A stretch of 64,000 bases of DNA. Origin: JANYCO01 sp035535995 (GTDB taxonomy: Bacteria; Bacteroidota; Bacteroidia; Cytophagales; Cytophagaceae). Under the pieces are notes generated by a model. That model was not told where the DNA came from, searched no databases, and saw only the letters and a list, made by a program, of their open reading frames with translations. Numbering within the stretch: the stretch's first letter is position 1; the number at the start of each line of letters is the position of its first letter. Shown in pieces: positions 23,101 to 32,290 of the stretch. The translations under genes and the position numbers were made by a program. The DNA is taken from contig DATLOZ010000025.1 of the NCBI GenBank assembly GCA_035535995.1, positions 62,001 through 126,000 on the forward strand, written 5' to 3'.

Positions 23101-23245
23101 ATCGCATTTGAGCTCATCCAAGATTAATTAAAAATCAACATTTATAGAAAGAACATTTCAATTCGATATATTAGTATTTTAATATACAATGCAGATATAA
23201 TGCGTTAGTTGAGGATAATTTGCTAAATGAAATAATTATAAAGAT
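23101..23245. other. AT-rich spacer before the restriction-modification genes
   Basis: Contains the imperfect palindrome ATATTA-GTATTT-TAATAT (about 23167-23185), which could be an operator. No gene is seen. Confidence 0.35.
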
Positions 23246-24124
23246 ATGGAAATAAAAACAGAGATTCATTTAGGTGATAGCAGGGATATATTAAAAAAAC
23301 TAGCAGATAACTCGGTTGATTTAATAATAACATCTCCTCCTTATGCGGATCAACGCAAGAATACGTATGGTGGCATTTCGCCAGACAATTACGTAGAGTG
23401 GTTTCTGCCCATTTCAGAAGAACTTTTTAGAGTTTTGAAACCGACAGGAACTTTTATTTTAAATATAAAGGAAAAAGTTGTTGACGGTGAAAGAAGCACT
23501 TATGTAATGGAACTTATTATTGCTATGAAAAAGCAAGGATGGTTGTGGACCGAAGAATTTATTTGGCATAAAAAAAATTCATTTCCCGGAAAATGGCCAA
23601 ATCGTTTTCGGGATGCATGGGAAAGATTATTACAATTTAACAAGTCAAAAAATTTCGATATGTATCAGGAAGAAGTAATGGTGCCTATGGGAGATTGGTC
23701 AAAAAGCAGATTGAAAAATCTTTCCGATACTGACAAAATTCGTGACAATTCTAAAGTAGGTAGTGGGTTTGGGAAAAAAATATCAAATTGGCTCGACAGA
23801 GAAAAAGCATATCCGACTAACGTCTTACATCTGGCAACAGAGTGTAATAATAAAAACCACAGTGCTGCGTTTCCAGAAGAATTACCAGCTTGGTTTATTA
23901 AACTTTTTACAAAGGAAGAAGATGTTGTTTTAGATCCTTTTATGGGATCAGGCACATCAATTTTTACAGCTGGTAGAATGCGAAGAAATTCCGTTGGTAT
24001 TGAAATAGTCCCCGAATATTACAACATGGTAAAAGATCAAATACAACTGACGCAATTATACCTTTTAGAACCTGAAATGAAATATGAAAAAAATCAACCT
24101 AAAAGAAGTATCTCTGTACGTTGA
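23246..24124 (+). CDS. DNA methyltransferase (beta-class, TSPPY type)
   Basis: A 292-residue SAM-dependent DNA methylase. The catalytic motif IV 'IITSPPYAD' is near residue 30 and the SAM-binding motif I 'DPFMGSGTS' comes late, near 232, giving the circularly permuted beta order. The intervening region (about 90-215) should contain target recognition. TSPPY is typical of N4-cytosine methylases and also of some N6-adenine enzymes, so the base cannot be decided. It protects host DNA from the endonuclease encoded next; the two genes overlap by 41 bases. The recognition sequence is unknown. Confidence 0.93.
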   Translation: MEIKTEIHLGDSRDILKKLADNSVDLIITSPPYADQRKNTYGGISPDNYVEWFLPISEELFRVLKPTGTFILNIKEKVVDGERSTYVMELIIAMKKQGWLWTEEFIWHKKNSFPGKWPNRFRDAWERLLQFNKSKNFDMYQEEVMVPMGDWSKSRLKNLSDTDKIRDNSKVGSGFGKKISNWLDREKAYPTNVLHLATECNNKNHSAAFPEELPAWFIKLFTKEEDVVLDPFMGSGTSIFTAGRMRRNSVGIEIVPEYYNMVKDQIQLTQLYLLEPEMKYEKNQPKRSISVR

Positions 24125-24827
24125 ACAAAATATTGATACATTTCATCAGAAAAGGATAGATGGATTAAAAGGCCTAAAATTAAATAAAGTTCTATCTAAA
24201 AAGAACCCATATTTATTTAAGGCAAAATATATTCTGACAGCGCAAGATATTATTAAAAGCTTGACAGATGCTTTTATTTCATCTCAGGAAGAGACAATAT
24301 TTGGTGATTGGCTGGAAGGCTTGGCTATATTTATTAATACCAAAGTTTATGGGGGAAGAAAATCAGGAATTCCTGGTATAGATCTAGAATTTGATCACGA
24401 AGGCAAAAGATATATTATAACTATAAAATCGGGTCCAAATTGGGGAAATAGTAGCCAAATAGAAAAATTAAAAGGAGATTTCAAAACGGCAAAACGAACA
24501 TTAAGGACTAGTAATTCTAAGTTAGATGTTGTTGCTATTAATGGTTGCTGTTACGGTAGAGAAAATAATCCTGACAAGGGAGAATATTATAAATATTGTG
24601 GGCAAAAATTTTGGGAATTTATTTCTGGTGATAAAGACTTATATACTAAAATTATTGAACCATTAGGTCATATGGCAAAAGAAAGAAATGATGATTTTAT
24701 GAAATCATATTCTCAAATGATAAATAAATTTACTAAAGAGTTTGCCAATGAATTTTGTAAGCAAAACGGAGATATTGATTGGGACAAGCTAGTAATATTC
24801 AACTCTTCAATTAAAACTAGTGAATAA
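24084..24827 (+). CDS. PmeII-family type II restriction endonuclease
   Basis: A 247-residue protein that resembles the PmeII family: N-terminal 'VEQNIDTFHQKRIDGLKGLKL', 'KNPYLFKAK', 'SSQEETIFGDWLEGLAIFI', and the nuclease core 'GIDLEF' followed by 'IITIKSGPNWGNSSQ', a PD-(D/E)xK-like layout with the Glu position changed to Thr as I recall for this family. Its start lies inside the methylase gene in another frame, so it should be translated by coupling. Low GC matches its neighbours and suggests horizontal origin. Confidence 0.85.
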   Translation: MKKINLKEVSLYVEQNIDTFHQKRIDGLKGLKLNKVLSKKNPYLFKAKYILTAQDIIKSLTDAFISSQEETIFGDWLEGLAIFINTKVYGGRKSGIPGIDLEFDHEGKRYIITIKSGPNWGNSSQIEKLKGDFKTAKRTLRTSNSKLDVVAINGCCYGRENNPDKGEYYKYCGQKFWEFISGDKDLYTKIIEPLGHMAKERNDDFMKSYSQMINKFTKEFANEFCKQNGDIDWDKLVIFNSSIKTSE

Positions 24828-24829
24828 GC

Positions 24830-25117
24830 ATGTTTGCCATTAATAAAATAGTAACAGAAACCTATACGAATAATTCTGGTTACAATTTATATGTAGCTAT
24901 TAAAGATAATTTTGTTGCCAACCGGCCTGTTGAATTATCTTTTGACGGCATCTCTTCTACTTCTTCCTCTTTTTTAAATTCTTCCTTTGGAACATTAATT
25001 GAAGAATTTGGCCTTGAAAAATTCACTGCTCTGGTGAAAATAAAAAACGTAAGTAAAGGCGAAGCAGAAATTCTTAAAAAATATATTTCGGGATTTAGGA
25101 ATACGAATAAAGCATAA
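24830..25117 (+). CDS. STAS-like (DUF4325-like) small protein
   Basis: A 95-residue protein beginning two bases after the endonuclease stop. The pattern 'VELSFDGISSTSSSFLNSSFGTLIEEFGLEKF' has the core of DUF4325/STAS-like domains, where a phosphorylatable or contact serine sits before a short helix. These proteins are often encoded near signalling kinases or phage-defence genes, but as the third gene of a two-component restriction operon its role is unknown. It is soluble and has no signal peptide. Confidence 0.7.
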   Translation: MFAINKIVTETYTNNSGYNLYVAIKDNFVANRPVELSFDGISSTSSSFLNSSFGTLIEEFGLEKFTALVKIKNVSKGEAEILKKYISGFRNTNKA

Positions 25118-25334
25118 AAAGATAGTTAATTTAAAATGTCTTTTTGTGTATCCGTTGGCGCGAATGTACCGTCTGTGTCTGCTATTTTAAAAACAGCTAT
25201 ATTTAAAATCCATTCAATCTGTTATTGATCAACACACCCTTATCTGTCAAATACGCTTAGCAGCGTATTGTAATTGACGACGTTGTTTTACAACTTACAG
25301 TATTATTCGTCAATATTTTTAATCTTTTTATTCT
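25118..25334. other. Gap with hairpin and GTTGGCGCG motif
   Basis: CCGTTGGCGCGAAT (25152-25165) recurs, with one difference, at 26618-26631 on the other side of the patatin-like gene. An exact hairpin AATACGCT/AGCGTATT (25250-25269) could terminate the restriction operon. No gene is seen. Confidence 0.5.
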
Positions 25335-26582
25335 ATGTCAAAATACAAGATCTTATCACTGGACGGCGGAGGGAGCTGGGCTATGATCCAAATAAAGGCG
25401 CTGCAAGTCTTATACGGAGCCGACGCCAAAGGCCATGAGGTGCTTAAAGACTTCGATTTGGTAATAGCCAATTCAGGAGGGAGTATCGCCATGGCAGCGA
25501 TGCTTAAAAATTTGCCGCTGAGTTATATTCTTACGAATTATTATCTGAAGTCGGCTGTGCTGAAAACCATTTTTGTAGAACTGCCTTTTTTTAATTTAGG
25601 AAAACTGTTAAACAAATTTGGCGCAGGCCCCAAATATTCTGCCGCTAAAAAACTACCAGGCTTTAAAAAACTACTCGATGATGTAAGCATGGGAAACGGG
25701 GCTTTGGCCTTAGGAAATACACCGGTAGTAGAGTTGCCAAAATTATTCGGCGGCAAAACGAATTTTGTGATCATGGCTTTTGATTACGACAGCAGGAAAG
25801 AAGTTTTCTTCAGATCGAATGTTGCCAGCAAGGCACAGAGCTCCGGAAGCGTTGGGGTGTTTTCATCGGTAACGCTGGCGGAGGCTATTCATGCGTCGAG
25901 CAATGCACCGATACAATTTTTCGATGCGCCGGCTATGTTTACGATCAATGGCGTGATGAGAAATTTTTGGGATGGTGCAATGGGAGGGTACAACAACCCT
26001 GTAGCAGCAGGGGTTATAGAAGCCTTGTCCGTTGGCGTGAAGACATCGGATATCTGTGTGCTGAGCATAGGCACCGGCAATACAATGCTACCGGTAAAAA
26101 ATACGACTACGCGAAGTGCCGTTTCAAATGATTTGTATAGAGAGATAAAGAAGCCAGGCTTGCTAAATGATATAGCCGAAGAAGGAACCTGCATCGTGGA
26201 TGACCCACCGGATGCTGCTTCTTTTATTGCGTACGGCCTATTGGGTAATATACCCGCAGCGAATGATGCGGGTCGTAACATTGTAAGATTAAATCCGCTG
26301 GTACAACCGGTGATCGACAATGCAGGTCTGTGGAACTACCCTACTTATAATGCACCAGACGGTTCTCCCAAGATCAATCCCATAGAGTTTGTCAAATTGG
26401 TTAATATGGATCTGGCAGCAATAGAGCAGGATCAGGTAGAGCTGATAAATAAACTAGGCGATGCCTGGATCAAGGATGAAGTAAACAACCAGGGAATACG
26501 TCATAACCCGGATACTACGATTGACATCGGTTACGGAAAATTTACAGAGGCTATAGCCGCATGGAAGCGATGTAACCAGTAG
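25335..26582 (+). CDS. Patatin-like phospholipase
   Basis: A 415-residue protein with the patatin fold. The oxyanion motif DGGG is at residues 10-13 and the nucleophile Ser47 lies in 'IANSGGSIA', where the first glycine of the usual GxSxG is alanine. The catalytic Asp is in 'WDGAMGG' at about 213. It should be a serine lipid acyl hydrolase. There is no signal peptide, so it is cytoplasmic. It is a single gene in the accessory region, flanked by similar short motifs. Patatin-fold effectors occur in CBASS-type defence, but no cyclase is present, so a defence role is speculation. Confidence 0.85.
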   Translation: MSKYKILSLDGGGSWAMIQIKALQVLYGADAKGHEVLKDFDLVIANSGGSIAMAAMLKNLPLSYILTNYYLKSAVLKTIFVELPFFNLGKLLNKFGAGPKYSAAKKLPGFKKLLDDVSMGNGALALGNTPVVELPKLFGGKTNFVIMAFDYDSRKEVFFRSNVASKAQSSGSVGVFSSVTLAEAIHASSNAPIQFFDAPAMFTINGVMRNFWDGAMGGYNNPVAAGVIEALSVGVKTSDICVLSIGTGNTMLPVKNTTTRSAVSNDLYREIKKPGLLNDIAEEGTCIVDDPPDAASFIAYGLLGNIPAANDAGRNIVRLNPLVQPVIDNAGLWNYPTYNAPDGSPKINPIEFVKLVNMDLAAIEQDQVELINKLGDAWIKDEVNNQGIRHNPDTTIDIGYGKFTEAIAAWKRCNQ

Positions 26583-26617
26583 TGTATAGCTATTGTTTTC
26601 TTAATTAATAGAAGCTA

Positions 26618-26631
26618 CCGTTGGCGCGGAT
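26618..26631. repeat. Second copy of CCGTTGGCGCGRAT
   Basis: It matches 25152-25165 with one mismatch, on the far side of the patatin-like gene. It may be a short flanking repeat or a dispersed intergenic motif. Confidence 0.4.
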
Positions 26632-26645
26632 ACAAACAGCAGGAA

Positions 26646-27386
26646 TTAATCAAGTACATCAACTTCTACTCTTCTGTTTTTTGCTCTTCCATCTTCGGTT
26701 TCATTCGAATACAATGGATTTACATCTCCCCATCCCTTAGTAAAAATTTTGGAAGCAGGAACGCCTTTAAGAACCAGGTAATCTTTGACAGCCTCAGCTC
26801 TCTCTTTTGAGAGGGCCATATTAAATTCAGAAGAACCTGAATTATCTGTAAACCCATTTATTTCGATCTTAAGATTATTTTTCTTATTGAATTTCTGAAT
26901 GGCTTCATCTAATAGTTTTGCATATTCCGAAGTAATGTAAGCGCTGTTATATTCAAAAAATGTAACAGTAGAATATTTTGCTTTTTTAGATTTGCCGGAG
27001 GTTCGGAAATAATTAATATTTCTGTCTAATTCGGATTTCAATTGGTTGTATTTTTTTGACAACTCTTCGTAATCATTTTTTAAAAGAGTGTATTTTTTTT
27101 CAGACATTTCACAATTTTGATAACCAATATTGTTTGAAGAAACCATTTGAGGGGATCTGTCACTAGAGGCGACCAGATCATTATTTTTAGTTTGAACCTT
27201 GCTTGAAGATGGATTTTCTATAGAGGAAACAAGGTTGGATTCAATTTTTGCTATTGAATCTTTTTTCTCCAATTCATGAATATAATTGGACAATTTAATT
27301 ACTTCAGCCCTGGTGTACGTCACTTGCGCTGAAGCAGAGAGCGAAAACAAAAGTATCAGAATACTTAGGGTAAGATATCTTTTCAT
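26646..27386 (-). CDS. OmpA-family peptidoglycan-associated protein
   Basis: A 246-residue protein with a signal peptide (about residues 1-20, 'SASAQ'). A coiled-coil region follows (about 85-125), then a C-terminal OmpA/Pal domain (about 138-246) with 'INGFTDNSG', 'LSKERAEAVKDYL' and 'RAKNRRVEV'. This domain binds diaminopimelate in peptidoglycan. It lacks a barrel, so it probably acts as an anchored or periplasmic partner. It begins 13 bases after the upstream outer-membrane gene; the pair is an operon. Confidence 0.88.
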   Translation of the reverse strand: MKRYLTLSILILLFSLSASAQVTYTRAEVIKLSNYIHELEKKDSIAKIESNLVSSIENPSSSKVQTKNNDLVASSDRSPQMVSSNNIGYQNCEMSEKKYTLLKNDYEELSKKYNQLKSELDRNINYFRTSGKSKKAKYSTVTFFEYNSAYITSEYAKLLDEAIQKFNKKNNLKIEINGFTDNSGSSEFNMALSKERAEAVKDYLVLKGVPASKIFTKGWGDVNPLYSNETEDGRAKNRRVEVDVLD

Positions 27387-27399
27387 AAAATAAATTCGT

Positions 27400-28122
27400 T
27401 TAGTTGGTAGAATTATTTTTTTGTAAAATTTCCTTTATATGTTTTTTTGCTTTTTTGAATTCTTTATTGTTGCCACGGTTGAATACGTACACAAGTCCAA
27501 CGGAATTCTGTAGGTAGTTATACTTGTTTTTGAAAAAATGTGATTGCGTTGCTATTTTAGCCTGACATTGAATATTCAATGCAAATACATTTTTGTGTAA
27601 CCAAAAATTACTACCTGCACCAAAATTTATATTCGTTATATTTTTCGAACCTTGAAAAGTTCTTTCGGTAAATCCGTATCCTAAACATAGATATGGATCA
27701 AACCATTTCAGGTCTCCAAGAATTTTATTTAATCTGTATTTTCCATTAAGATCGACACAGATAAAAGAGCCTGTTGTTGCGGTTTTCCCATTAATAAATT
27801 TTTCTCCCGATCGGTAAGAATTAAAGGAAACAGCTAATTCTGCACTTAGTCCACTGGTCAGTAATTTTTCAACGGAAATTCTACTTGGGTATGATGTGGT
27901 ATTCCACATACTTTTAAAATCAAATAATCCTCGGGCTCTTTTTCCACCGTCGTTGATCGAATTTATTCCTACTTGAAAATACCATGGAGTTTCAAGTAAA
28001 ATATATTTTAATCCTTTTTTCTGATTGGTGGAATCGCGGTTATATTCCTGAATATTCTGCCCGTTTAAGGCACAAGAAAAAGTGACGAAAATCATCACAA
28101 ATAAAAAAAATTTCATTTTCAT
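27400..28122 (-). CDS. Outer-membrane beta-barrel-like protein
   Basis: A 240-residue protein with a signal peptide (about residues 1-21, 'SCALNGQ'). Amphipathic strands follow, such as 'PWYFQVGINSI', 'GLSAELAVSFNSY', 'ICVDLNGKYRL', 'FDPYLCLGYGF' and 'NINFGAGSNFWL', ending in 'NSVGLVYVF'. The final segment is short and basic. It is the first gene of an operon with the OmpA-like protein, a common Bacteroidota pairing of a barrel with a peptidoglycan anchor. Confidence 0.7.
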   Translation of the reverse strand: MKMKFFLFVMIFVTFSCALNGQNIQEYNRDSTNQKKGLKYILLETPWYFQVGINSINDGGKRARGLFDFKSMWNTTSYPSRISVEKLLTSGLSAELAVSFNSYRSGEKFINGKTATTGSFICVDLNGKYRLNKILGDLKWFDPYLCLGYGFTERTFQGSKNITNINFGAGSNFWLHKNVFALNIQCQAKIATQSHFFKNKYNYLQNSVGLVYVFNRGNNKEFKKAKKHIKEILQKNNSTN

Positions 28123-28398
28123 CTTGATTAATATTGTTAATTACTAACATAGTTAAGTCTGGTTGCACGAGTGAGGTAAACGTTTATTATTGCAATTAAG
28201 TTATTAGATGTTTCGAATAACTATTTGATTTATTCTCAGATCGATTATCATGGATATTAAAAGGCCGTTTTTCAATATTACGCTGACAAAAAATGAGACG
28301 TTCGTGTCAACATTACTGAAACAGTTTGATATTTTTTACCAAAATTTGTATCATCATAAATCAATTTTTAGAAAAACTTTTTAAACAAATAAAATACC
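28123..28398. other. AT-rich divergent intergenic region
   Basis: It separates the leftward barrel/OmpA operon from the rightward reductase genes. No strong palindrome or promoter match is seen. Confidence 0.4.
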
Positions 28399-28992
28399 AT
28401 GAGAAAAATAATCGTCTTATCAATGATCACCTTAGATGGAGTGCTACAAGCTCCCGGTGGGCCGGAAGAAGATCCATCCGGAGGCTTCAACTATGGCGGT
28501 TGGACAGAACCCTATGGTGACGAAGTTTACAACAAGGCCGTGGAAAAAGAGCTGAAACCCGCAGATTATCTTTTAGGCAGAAAAACATTTGAGATCTGGG
28601 CTTCCTACTGGCCCAACCATGCTGACTTTTGGCCTGGCATCAATGAAGGAACAAAGTACGTTCTATCCAAGACAATGAAAAAATCGGATTGGAAAAATTC
28701 TGTTTTCCTGGAAACTCTGGAAGACATTAAGAAGATCAAAAATTCAAATGGTGCAGATATACAAGTGTGGGGTAGCAGCGAGCTTATACAATTGCTGCTT
28801 AAAAATGATTTAGTAGATGAGCTTCGACTAAAAATTCATCCGCTGACTCTTGGTAAAGGAAAAAAATTGTTTGACGGTGGCGCGATCCCGGCCGCATTTA
28901 CTTTAATAGATTGTTCGACTACCTCAACAGGAGTGATCCTTGCCAACTACAAACGAGCCGGTGATGTAAAGACCGGAACAATTAAAGTTTAA
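28399..28992 (+). CDS. Dihydrofolate reductase-family (RibD C-terminal) protein
   Basis: A 197-residue cytoplasmic protein with the RibD_C/DHFR-like fold: N-terminal 'IVLSMITLDGVLQAPGG', 'LLGRKTFEIWASYWP', and late 'DIQVWGSSELIQLLL' and 'RLKIHPLTLGKGKKLF', which shape an NADPH-binding reductase. These stand-alone YyaP/YwjB-like proteins have no defined substrate; riboflavin synthesis is not implied. A second DHFR-family gene follows 21 bases later and is a diverged paralogue. Confidence 0.88.
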   Translation: MRKIIVLSMITLDGVLQAPGGPEEDPSGGFNYGGWTEPYGDEVYNKAVEKELKPADYLLGRKTFEIWASYWPNHADFWPGINEGTKYVLSKTMKKSDWKNSVFLETLEDIKKIKNSNGADIQVWGSSELIQLLLKNDLVDELRLKIHPLTLGKGKKLFDGGAIPAAFTLIDCSTTSTGVILANYKRAGDVKTGTIKV

Positions 28993-29013
28993 CCAACCAT
29001 TAGAAAAGTAGAA

Positions 29014-29568
29014 ATGAGAAAACTAATTGCAACCATTAATGTCACACTCGACGGATTTTGTGATCACACCGCGATCGTTCCGGATGAAGAAATACACGAG
29101 CACTACAACGAGCTCTTACGCAATGCAGGCGCGCTTTTATACGGAAGGGTAACCTATCAGCTTATGGAAAGCTATTGGCCGTCTGTTGTGAAAAACCCTA
29201 CGGGGAATAAAGCAATAGATGACTTTGCGGTGTTAATAGACGATATTCCAAAAATCGTTTTTTCGCGCACGCTTCAAAAAGTGGAATGGAAAAATACGAC
29301 GCTGAAGAAGGAAATCATTAAAGAAGAAATTTTAGAACTCAAGAAACAAAATGGCAAGGATATTTTTGCCGGAAGCCCCGGCTTAATAGTAGCGTTCACC
29401 CAGCTCGGCCTGATTGATGAATACCAACTCTGCGTTCATCCGGTTCTCGTGGGAAGCGGCTTGCCGTTATTTAAAAACATCAAGGACAGAGTGGAGCTTA
29501 AACTTTTAAAAACAAAAACGTTTGGCGGCGGTGCAATAGTTCTTTATTATGAGTTAATAAAAAAGTGA
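29014..29568 (+). CDS. Second dihydrofolate reductase-family protein
   Basis: A 184-residue protein with the same fold as its upstream neighbour: 'IATINVTLDGFCDHT', 'LLYGRVTYQLMESYWP', 'DIFAGSPGLIVAFTQL', 'QLCVHPVLVGSGLPLF'. Sequence similarity between the two is moderate, suggesting an old tandem duplication. They share a transcript. The substrate is unknown. Confidence 0.88.
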   Translation: MRKLIATINVTLDGFCDHTAIVPDEEIHEHYNELLRNAGALLYGRVTYQLMESYWPSVVKNPTGNKAIDDFAVLIDDIPKIVFSRTLQKVEWKNTTLKKEIIKEEILELKKQNGKDIFAGSPGLIVAFTQLGLIDEYQLCVHPVLVGSGLPLFKNIKDRVELKLLKTKTFGGGAIVLYYELIKK

Positions 29569-29687
29569 GTACATAAGGAGAATGATTATAGATTGAATTT
29601 ATAAGACATTTACTTTGAGAATTTCTTTTATGCTTTCGGTTATATTTTCTCTGTTGTAGCTTCCTCGCAAATATCCTATCTTCCAAT

Positions 29688-30503
29688 ATGCAGCACCAAG
29701 AATATGAACCTTCCGAAGAATTAAAGGATACCATAAAATGTTTTTGGTACAACAGCAGAGATCTGGGAGAACAACAATCGAGTTTTGAAGTACTACCGGA
29801 TGGGTATGCCGAAATTATTTTTCATTTCGGAACGGGCTGCAGCGTTGTTCACAATGGAAACTTGCAGCCATTGCCCTCTCCTTTTATGATAGGACTGCTC
29901 AATCAGCCGATTGTTTTTTATGCAAAAAACCGCTTAGAAATTATTGGGATCAGGTGCTATCCCTGGACAGTGTTCGATTTGCTCGGGCTGCCTTCCGGCA
30001 AAGACGGTGTGCGTATATTTGAGCATCCTCTTGCGCAACTTCAAACTATCTTGAATGCCTTGATTGAAGCGGGTAAGAGAGAGGAAGCGCTGGCTCAGGT
30101 AAAGCACTATTTTTTGAATGCACGATCAGGAATTGCGGCCAACAGTATGCTCTTCAAAGCAGGAGTTGCCATGAGAAAAGCAAACGGGACTATGCCGGTG
30201 AGCGAGGTAGCTTCAAATGCACATGCTACGATTCGTACATTGGAAAGAAACTTCAAACAGTCTTCCGGCTTTACGGTGAAAGAAGTGTCTGCTCTGATGC
30301 GCTTTGAGCAAGTGCGAAACCATTTATGGCTTTATCCAAATTCCAACCTCGCAGGCTTAGCGCATGAGCTGGGTTATACCGATCAATCCCATCTAAGCAG
30401 AGAGTTCAAGCGCTACAGCGGCACCACGCCGGCAGCCTTTGCAAGAAAAGCAAAGAAAGCGAAACAGAGGGCGAGTGATTTTGTCGCGTTTATACAAGTT
30501 TAG
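29688..30503 (+). CDS. AraC-family transcriptional regulator
   Basis: A 271-residue protein. The N-terminal half ('YEPSEELKDTIKCFWYNS', 'VLPDGYAEIIFHFG') matches the DUF6597-type sensor region, and the C-terminal 100 residues are an AraC double helix-turn-helix, ending 'LGYTDQSHLSREFKRYSGTTPAAF'. It is likely an activator of nearby genes. It is placed between the reductase pair and a monooxygenase gene, 41 bases before the latter. Confidence 0.9.
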   Translation: MQHQEYEPSEELKDTIKCFWYNSRDLGEQQSSFEVLPDGYAEIIFHFGTGCSVVHNGNLQPLPSPFMIGLLNQPIVFYAKNRLEIIGIRCYPWTVFDLLGLPSGKDGVRIFEHPLAQLQTILNALIEAGKREEALAQVKHYFLNARSGIAANSMLFKAGVAMRKANGTMPVSEVASNAHATIRTLERNFKQSSGFTVKEVSALMRFEQVRNHLWLYPNSNLAGLAHELGYTDQSHLSREFKRYSGTTPAAFARKAKKAKQRASDFVAFIQV

Positions 30504-30544
30504 CACAGGAGTATTCCGGAATTTTGTGTATCAATCATTCTATT

Positions 30545-32062
30545 ATGAAAGCTATACGAAATCATACTGTTTACGATGTAATCATTTCCGGTGCAGGACC
30601 TGTGGGACTCTTCCTCGCCTGTGAACTGGCCTTGGCCAAATGTTCTGTCTTGATACTAGAAAAGGCAAAAAATCCGCACTCACCTTTGAAACAACTTCCT
30701 TTCGGAATCCGAGGGCTTTCCGCGCCCAGTATTGAAGCGCTTTACCGCCGTGGCTTGCTGGAAGAATTGGAGATACATAAACGTCTTAAAAATCCTCATC
30801 AACATGCCGGACAAGGAGTCCGTCGTCAGGTAGGACATTTCGCTGGTATTCCTTTTCATGAAGGAGATATTGACCACACGCAATGGAAGTATCGCTTGCC
30901 AAGTTCTACCGACACAAGTTTAATTTCTGAAATGGAAGAATTGGAAAGAATATTCACCCGCCGCGCAGAAACGCTGGGCGTAGAGATCAAGCGAGGTCTT
31001 GCCATCAGTAGCTTTCATCAAACGGAAGAAGAAGTAACGGTTCAATCGGGTGACCAATCGTTTAAAGGGAGATGGCTCGTAGGCTGCGACGGCGCCCGCA
31101 GTGTTGTTCGCAAGCTGGGAGGTTTTGAATTCGCAGGCACGGAACCGGAATTTACAGGCTACTCTACAAAGATAGACATCGCAGACCCGGAAAAGCTAAA
31201 ACCGGGACGGAATGTGACCGCTACAGGTATGTACCTGCAATCACAACCCGGCTATGTGATCATACAGGACTTTGATGGCGGAGCATTTCATAGTTCAGAA
31301 AAACCGATCACGCTCGAACATGTGCAGGACGTGCTGCGCCGCGTTTCCAACACCGATGTTACCCTCACTGCGCTACACACCGCAACCAGCTGGACTGATC
31401 GCGCAAGGCAAGCTACGGCCTATCGCAAAGGACGAATACTTTTAGCCGGCGATGCTGCACATATTCACGCACCGTTGGGTGGGCAAGGACTTAACCTAGG
31501 ACTGGGCGACGCCATGAACCTCGGTTGGAAGCTCGCTGCAACGATTCAGGAAAAAGCGCCGGAAGGATTGTTGGACAGTTATTATAACGAACGGCATCCA
31601 ATTGGTTTGCAGGTATTGGATTGGTCCCGCGCGCAGGTTGCCATCATGAAGCCAAGCCCGGAAGCCCGCGCGTTGAATGCTATTTTCCGCGAGCTGATGA
31701 ATACACGTGATGGGGCCACTTATTTTGCAGGCAGGGTATGGGGCATTAACACACACTACGATCTTGGCTATGGCCATCCCCTTGTAGGTTATAGCGTTCC
31801 CAATTTTGAGCTGGAAGACGGCACTACAATTGGCGAGCTCATGCGCGATGGTAAAGGAATGCTTCTTGATTTTAGTAACAATGCTTCGTTTAAAACCTTG
31901 GCCAGTGAGTACAACAGTATAAAGTATATTTCGCGTCAAGCAAAAGAACAAGAAGGCTTATGCGCTGTGCTGGTACGTCCGGATGGAATTGTAGCATGGG
32001 CTTCGGATAGCGGTCTTGATTGTAAGAAGCTAAAGCATGCTGCCGATCACTGGTTTGTCTAA
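30545..32062 (+). CDS. FAD-dependent monooxygenase (PheA/TfdB type)
   Basis: A 505-residue flavoprotein from the ATG at 30545; the GTG at 30524 would add seven residues before the fold. The Rossmann motif 'VIISGAGPVGLFLA' is near residue 14, 'GCDGARSVVRK' in the middle, and 'LLAGDAAHIHAPLGGQGLNLGLGDA' near 310 binds FAD. The C-terminal part (about 420-505) is the thioredoxin-like domain of phenol-hydroxylase relatives, ending with 'LVRPDGIVAWASD'. It hydroxylates an aromatic or polyketide-like substrate using NAD(P)H and O2; the substrate is unknown. The AraC gene upstream may regulate it. Confidence 0.9.
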   Translation: MKAIRNHTVYDVIISGAGPVGLFLACELALAKCSVLILEKAKNPHSPLKQLPFGIRGLSAPSIEALYRRGLLEELEIHKRLKNPHQHAGQGVRRQVGHFAGIPFHEGDIDHTQWKYRLPSSTDTSLISEMEELERIFTRRAETLGVEIKRGLAISSFHQTEEEVTVQSGDQSFKGRWLVGCDGARSVVRKLGGFEFAGTEPEFTGYSTKIDIADPEKLKPGRNVTATGMYLQSQPGYVIIQDFDGGAFHSSEKPITLEHVQDVLRRVSNTDVTLTALHTATSWTDRARQATAYRKGRILLAGDAAHIHAPLGGQGLNLGLGDAMNLGWKLAATIQEKAPEGLLDSYYNERHPIGLQVLDWSRAQVAIMKPSPEARALNAIFRELMNTRDGATYFAGRVWGINTHYDLGYGHPLVGYSVPNFELEDGTTIGELMRDGKGMLLDFSNNASFKTLASEYNSIKYISRQAKEQEGLCAVLVRPDGIVAWASDSGLDCKKLKHAADHWFV

Positions 32063-32290
32063 TCCTTACGCTGCACGGATGAGACGTTCAAGTCTCACTC
32101 TGAGGTAAAAATCATATTCTGTGTTCGCTCCATATCCTGTTAATGCAAGCGTTTCATTTGTGCTAGTAGGGATACATTGTTTGCAAAAGCAAACTTCAAA
32201 AAAACTAATCCATTTTTAATATTGAACCACACCTGAGCGCCCGTATCAACAGATCGTATCCAGAATTGAACAATATTTTTGTAGAGTAAT
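32063..32290. other. Short intergenic region
   Basis: TATTTTTG at 32274-32281 matches a -7 element, but it lies only 9 bases before the ATG and lacks a partner TTTG, so it is not called a promoter. Nothing else is seen. Confidence 0.3.

Noticed and set aside
25335..26582. CBASS effector (CapV-like)
   Set aside because: Patatin fold alone is not enough; no CD-NTase or accessory gene is present.
20406..26640. Complete integrative element with tRNA attachment sites
   Set aside because: No integrase and no distal copy of the tRNA 3' end beyond the relic at 20739-20788.
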